NCBI RefSeq assembly: GCF_013456555.2
Contig: NZ_CP059154.1
Span: 2,232,001-2,296,000, forward strand
Length of the DNA stretch: 64,000 bases
DNA from: Natrinema zhouii
GTDB taxonomy: Archaea > Halobacteriota > Halobacteria > Halobacteriales > Natrialbaceae
Direction of reading: 5' to 3'
Shown here in pieces: positions 60,383 through 64,000 of this stretch. Positions within the stretch are counted from its first letter, which is position 1. Every line of letters begins with the position of its first letter. The notes beneath the pieces were generated by a model. It had not been told where the DNA came from, searched no databases, and worked only from the letters and a program-made list of their open reading frames with translations. Made by a program: the position numbers and the translations under genes.

Positions 60383-62011
60383 TCAGACCCGTTTGCCGAG
60401 GCGTCTGGTAACGCTGCGGAGCGACTGCGTCACCGCCGCCGGGTGTGGCAGTCCGAGGCGGTACCGGATTCGATCCTGCCGTTTGAACGGCACGAACACC
60501 GCGGGCTCCTCGAGGTCCCACACCCGCACGGGCGAGTTCCGAACGCCGCGTCGCTCGAGGACGGCGTTCGCCGCGCGGCGGCCGGCCTCGTTGGCCGACT
60601 CCATCGAGGCCAGATCGGCATTCGTTCGCACGTAGTCGCTCGCCAGCGTGAGATTGCGGACGGCGACGTCCGCCGGTGGCCGGTTCCGGAGCGAGCCCAC
60701 GGTGTTGATCAGCAGCGGGGATCGGTTCTCGACGCCGCCGTCCGTTTCGACGAGCGACGGATCGAGGAACCAGTCGACGAGCAGCTCGTCGGTCAACCGC
60801 TCGTCGGGCTCGTTCAGGTGCGCTTTCAGCTGCACCCAGATCTCTTCGGCGATTTCCTCGCGCGTACACGCCCTGGCGGGTTTCTCGTGTACGATTCCCG
60901 GCGTGTCCCAGTCCGAGGCGATCACCGAGAGGACGCCCTCGACCGCGTGGGGGCCGCGGCTCTCGAGGTCGTACGTCGTCCAGAACTGTCGCTGCGAAAT
61001 CGACGTCAGCGCCCAGGGGGAATCGGCGTAGACCTGATGGCCGCGGGTCAGTTCGACGTCCGTCGCGAGGTAGAACTGGATCCCGTTCATCCAGGCCGTC
61101 TCGAGGCGCTCGATTCGCCCCAGTTCCGGTGCGGCCCGACGCAGGTCCGGCGTGACGAACTCGGGTGCGACCTCGACCGGGACGGCCAGCACGAACTCGT
61201 CGGCCGCGACTCTCGCCCTGTCGGCCAGTTCGACGCCGGTGACGCGTCGCCCGTCGAACGCGAGTCGCCGCGCGGGTGTATTCGGCCGGAAGTCGACGCC
61301 GAGTGTCTCGAGGTGGCGAACCCACGGATCGATCCAGGCCTCGTTCGTCGGCGCGTTCAGGACGCGCTCGGTCGGCTCGGTCGGATCGAGCTGGCCGAAC
61401 AGCAACTGCAGGTAGATCGTCCCGACCGTCCGGGCGCTCCCGACCTGCGGCCGGAGCGCGACGAGCGCCTGCGTGGTGTACGCGACCCGGTCGCGAAATT
61501 CCTGCGAGCGGTTCTCCGCGTCGATGAACTCCCACCAGGAGACATCGTCGAGTTCGTTCTCGCGCCGGGACTCGCAGGCGGTCAGCAGGTACAGCAACCG
61601 CTCGAGCAGGAAGCGAACGTCCTCGCGGGGCAGGTCCTCGGCGAACGCCGGCCGAAGCGCCTCGAGCCAGCCGCGGATCGTGTCGGGGGTGCGCGTCTCG
61701 GCGATCCGGCTCCGGCCCGTCGTACTCGCGATGAGCGTCGCTTCGGTTGCGACGAGGTTGTCCGCGACGGTCCCGTCGCCGTCGGGGATCCGTTCCATCG
61801 TGTCGACGACGTGCCGATAGAACGCTGGAAAGAACCGGAAGCCGTGTTCGCCCTGGAGCGCATCCGGATCGTCTTCGATCGGCATCGAGCGTGCTTTGCC
61901 ACCGAAGCGGTCGTTCGCCTCGAAGACGGTCACGTCGAACCCGCGCACGGCGAGTTCGTGTGCCGCCGTGAGGCCGCCGATTCCGCCGCCGATGACAGCA
62001 ACGTCGGTCAT
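60383..62011 (-). CDS. FAD-dependent amine-oxidase/phytoene-desaturase-like protein
   Basis: Flavoprotein of 542 residues. Seen: the dinucleotide motif VAVIGGGIGGLTAAHELAVR at the start, EANDRFGGKARS, the GEHGFRFFPAFYRHVVDTMER block typical of HpnE and carotenoid-desaturase relatives, and a C-terminal FAD-contact region (NLTLASDYVRTNADLASMESANEAGRRAAN). The HGFRFF element suggests hydroxysqualene dehydroxylase- or carotenoid-type isoprenoid oxidoreductases, but no isoprenoid gene is adjacent. An AT element (TTATTT) lies about 26-32 nt before the start at 62011. Confidence 0.88.
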   Translation of the reverse strand: MTDVAVIGGGIGGLTAAHELAVRGFDVTVFEANDRFGGKARSMPIEDDPDALQGEHGFRFFPAFYRHVVDTMERIPDGDGTVADNLVATEATLIASTTGRSRIAETRTPDTIRGWLEALRPAFAEDLPREDVRFLLERLLYLLTACESRRENELDDVSWWEFIDAENRSQEFRDRVAYTTQALVALRPQVGSARTVGTIYLQLLFGQLDPTEPTERVLNAPTNEAWIDPWVRHLETLGVDFRPNTPARRLAFDGRRVTGVELADRARVAADEFVLAVPVEVAPEFVTPDLRRAAPELGRIERLETAWMNGIQFYLATDVELTRGHQVYADSPWALTSISQRQFWTTYDLESRGPHAVEGVLSVIASDWDTPGIVHEKPARACTREEIAEEIWVQLKAHLNEPDERLTDELLVDWFLDPSLVETDGGVENRSPLLINTVGSLRNRPPADVAVRNLTLASDYVRTNADLASMESANEAGRRAANAVLERRGVRNSPVRVWDLEEPAVFVPFKRQDRIRYRLGLPHPAAVTQSLRSVTRRLGKRV

Positions 62012-62141
62012 TAGCGTTCCTGCGGGTCCCACGGAAATAACGGGCTCCCCTACCCACGAAGCTCCCGGCGGGCGCCGGGTCGGTGCCGGAACCGGCCACA
62101 CTCCCGTCACTATTGAGTATCCCGCCGACGAGGATCCGACT

Positions 62142-62699
62142 ATGCGACTGTTCGTCAGCGTCGACCTGCCCGACGACCTCGCCGAACCGGTCGCCGATCT
62201 CCAGGACGAGTTCGCGGACGCGAGCGGGCTCAATTTCACGGACCCCGAGCAGGCCCACATCACGATGAAGTTTCTCGGCAATGTCGACGATGATCGGGTT
62301 TCCGACCTCGAGCGAGCGCTCTCCGCCGCAGTCGCGGACGCCGATATCGACCCCTTCACCGTCCGCTACGGCGGACTGGGCGTCTTCCCGAGCCTCGAGT
62401 ACATCAGCGTCGTCTGGCTTGGCGTTGAGGACGGCGGCGACGAACTCGTTCGACTCCACGAGGCCGTCGAGGACCGGACGACGGCGATGGGGTTCGACGC
62501 CGAGGATCACGACTTCACGCCCCACGTTACGCTCGCGCGAATGGAACACGCCGGCGGGAAGGAACTGGTTCAGGAGCTCGTCCGGGAGCGCGATCCGACC
62601 GTCGGCGAGACTCGAGTCGACGAGATTCGACTGACCGAGAGCACCCTCACGGACGAGGGGCCGGTCTACTCGACGGTCGAGTCGTTTCCCCTCGAGTGA
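62142..62699 (+). CDS. thpR: RNA 2',3'-cyclic phosphodiesterase
   Basis: Two-H phosphoesterase of 185 residues opening 2',3'-cyclic phosphate ends on RNA. The two catalytic motifs are His39-Ile-Thr41 (AHITMKFLG) and HVTLAR near 127-130; MRLFVSVDLPDD at the start and the GVFPSLEYISVVWLGV strand match. The ATG at 62142 is the proper start, 130 bp from the divergent oxidoreductase. Archaeal forms were once called 2'-5' RNA ligase. Confidence 0.93.
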   Translation: MRLFVSVDLPDDLAEPVADLQDEFADASGLNFTDPEQAHITMKFLGNVDDDRVSDLERALSAAVADADIDPFTVRYGGLGVFPSLEYISVVWLGVEDGGDELVRLHEAVEDRTTAMGFDAEDHDFTPHVTLARMEHAGGKELVQELVRERDPTVGETRVDEIRLTESTLTDEGPVYSTVESFPLE

Positions 62700-62838
62700 G
62701 CGGTGTCGGCTCGAGGGCCGAAACCCGTGGGATGAGTTTCGGTGCATCGAGACCAGCCGACCGTATTCCGGGACCAGCTGACTCGCTCGAGCGGTGTCCG
62801 ATCGGTCTGCCGACCGTCTGCCGCTTAGATGGACAAGA

Positions 62839-62845
62839 TTTTAAG
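62839..62845 (+). promoter_or_regulatory. TATA box of the rpl39e-rpl31e-eif6 operon
   Basis: TTTTAAG, 26-32 nt before the rpl39e ATG (62871), so the operon mRNA is probably leaderless. Confidence 0.65.
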
Positions 62846-62870
62846 CCAGCGTGGGCTACGTCCGGCTACT

Positions 62871-63023
62871 ATGGGTAAGAAATCGAAGGGCAAGAAGAAG
62901 CGACTTGCCAAACTCGAGAACCAGAACAGCCGCGTGCCGGCCTGGGTTATGATGAAGACGGACATGGATGTCCAGCGCAACCCGAAGCGACGCAACTGGC
63001 GGCGTAACGACACCGACGAGTAA
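62871..63023 (+). CDS. rpl39e: 50S ribosomal protein L39e
   Basis: Fifty residues, [20 protein letters not shown] then [11 protein letters not shown] and [14 protein letters not shown], the complete and typical archaeal L39e, a basic protein lining the peptide exit tunnel. One of the few strongly basic proteins in the window. The ATG at 62871 is fixed by the TATA spacing. It is followed 2 nt later by rpl31e. Confidence 0.97.
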   Translation: MGKKSKGKKKRLAKLENQNSRVPAWVMMKTDMDVQRNPKRRNWRRNDTDE

Positions 63024-63025
63024 CG

Positions 63026-63304
63026 ATGAGTGCAACTGATTTCGAGGAACGTGTCGTTACCGTTCCGCTGCGCGACGTCAAGAAGGGGGCCAACCACGAG
63101 GCCGCCGACTACGCGATGCGACTCATCCGCGAACACCTCGCGAAACACTTCGCGGTCGACGAGGAGGCCATCCGACTGGACCCCTCGATCAACGAGACGA
63201 TCTGGAAAAACGGCCGCTCCAACCCGCCGCGAAAGCTTCGCGTCCGCGCAGCCCGCTTCGACGAAGAGGGTGACGCCGTCGTCGAAGCCGAGGTCGCTGA
63301 CTAA
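63026..63304 (+). CDS. rpl31e: 50S ribosomal protein L31e
   Basis: Large-subunit protein of 92 residues with [40 protein letters not shown] and [20 protein letters not shown], the full L31e pattern. L31e sits near the tunnel exit. It lies between rpl39e (2-nt gap) and eif6 (2-nt gap), the common archaeal order. Confidence 0.97.
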   Translation: MSATDFEERVVTVPLRDVKKGANHEAADYAMRLIREHLAKHFAVDEEAIRLDPSINETIWKNGRSNPPRKLRVRAARFDEEGDAVVEAEVAD

Positions 63305-63306
63305 AC

Positions 63307-63972
63307 TTGCAACGCCTCGCCTTCGCCGGGTCGGCGTACGTCGGCGTCTTCGCCCGCGCGACCGACTCGTGCGTGCTCGTTCGCCCCGACGTCGACGACG
63401 ACGTTATCGCCGACCTGACTGACGAACTCGAGGTGCCCGCCATCCGGACGACCGTCGGCGGTTCCTCGACGGTCGGTGCGTTAGCGACCGGCAACGAAAA
63501 CGGCCTCCTCGTGAGTTCGCGCGTTCTCGATTACGAACGCGAGACGCTCGAGGAAGAGATCGACCTGCCCGTCGCCGAACTCCCGGGCAGTATCAACGCC
63601 GCCGGTAACGTCGTCCTCGCGAACGACTACGGGGCCTACGTCCATCCGGACCTGCCCCGCGAGGCGGTTCAAATCGTCAAGGAGACGCTCGAGGTCCCCG
63701 TCGAACGCGGCGACCTCGCGGGCGTTCGAACCGTCGGGACGGCCGCCGTCGCGAACGACACCGGCGTGCTCTGCCATCCCAAGGCAACCGATGAGGAACT
63801 CGACGTCCTCGAGGAAGCGCTGGACGTCCGCGCCGACGTCGGGACGATCAACTACGGCGCGCCGCTGGTCGGCTCCGGCCTGATCGCCAACGAGGCCGGC
63901 TACGTCATCGGCGAGAACACGACCGGTCCCGAACTGGGCCGGATCGAGGACGCGCTGGGCTATCTCGACTGA
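63307..63972 (+). CDS. eif6: translation initiation factor 6 (anti-association factor)
   Basis: Protein of 221 residues made of five similar alpha/beta repeats: [77 protein letters not shown] and [15 protein letters not shown]. It binds the large subunit and prevents premature joining with the small one. The start is TTG at 63307, two bases after the rpl31e stop; the next residues match the family. The operon probably continues beyond the right edge. Confidence 0.96.
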   Translation: MQRLAFAGSAYVGVFARATDSCVLVRPDVDDDVIADLTDELEVPAIRTTVGGSSTVGALATGNENGLLVSSRVLDYERETLEEEIDLPVAELPGSINAAGNVVLANDYGAYVHPDLPREAVQIVKETLEVPVERGDLAGVRTVGTAAVANDTGVLCHPKATDEELDVLEEALDVRADVGTINYGAPLVGSGLIANEAGYVIGENTTGPELGRIEDALGYLD

Positions 63973-64000
63973 CTCGACCCACTCGAGTATCGCTGATTTC

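Noticed and set aside
59307..62747. A 1146-codon open frame on the minus strand
   Set aside because: Only its last 327 codons are protein-like (the TPR gene). The rest is Arg-rich, runs over the oxidoreductase gene in another frame and antisense to thpR; long spurious frames are common at this GC content.

Overview
The window is chromosomal DNA from a halophilic archaeon (class Halobacteria). Signs of this are the high GC content, very acidic proteins rich in Asp and Glu, archaeal information-processing genes (DP2 polymerase, RadA, NMD3, L39e, L31e, aIF6, an XPD-type helicase), TATA boxes about 25 nt upstream of start codons (leaderless mRNAs), and many small proteins known only from haloarchaea. 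The siderophore operon and the mix of conserved families would fit a Natrialbales-like genus, but rank below class is a guess. DUF numbers are recalled from memory and were not searched.

Layout. 0-5 kb: 3' end of DNA polymerase D large subunit, an alpha/beta hydrolase, two tandem rubredoxin-like proteins, ketopantoate reductase (CoA synthesis), an Nfu-type Fe-S protein. 5-13 kb: haloarchaeal unknowns (including a translationally coupled pair behind an iron-box-like site), a PHP phosphoesterase, a RecJ-like DHH nuclease and a CapA-like lipoprotein. 13-23 kb: tetrapyrrole genes hemC-sumT-hemD (one operon), then hemL and hemB, interspersed with a truncated haemoglobin, a sensor kinase and an ammonium transporter fused to a PII domain. 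23-31 kb: MFS transporter, TrmB regulator, dicluster ferredoxin, a second PHP protein and many small zinc-ribbon or DUF proteins, then a tRNA-like element of abnormal structure. 31-43.6 kb: lipoprotein, XPD-like helicase, Taw2/Trm5-like methyltransferase with NMD3, a membrane-quality cluster (HtpX, YdjM-like, PspAB), a GAF sensor kinase, a PQQ-type beta-propeller and RadA.

44-53 kb holds a compact six-gene siderophore operon: dat, diaminobutyrate decarboxylase, iucA-type, iucB-type, iucD-type, iucC-type. Genes overlap or abut within 8 nt. Two 16-bp DtxR/IdeR-like boxes lie just upstream. The set predicts a citrate-hydroxamate siderophore built on 1,3-diaminopropane (schizokinen type), made when iron is low. 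An identical third box lies at 7794-7809.

53-64 kb: SufU and SufS (Fe-S assembly) flanking a DHFR-like reductase, a truncated HD-domain remnant and a receiver protein lacking its phosphoacceptor Asp; a G-rich tract; an ABC transporter with a divergent small membrane ORF that lacks a start codon; DUF424 and TPR genes; a phytoene-desaturase-like oxidoreductase; ThpR; and the translation cluster rpl39e-rpl31e-eif6.

The most notable non-genic signal is a family of clustered short GC-rich hairpins between genes and, in one case, inside the recJ-like coding sequence. No CRISPR array, insertion sequence or intact integrase was seen.
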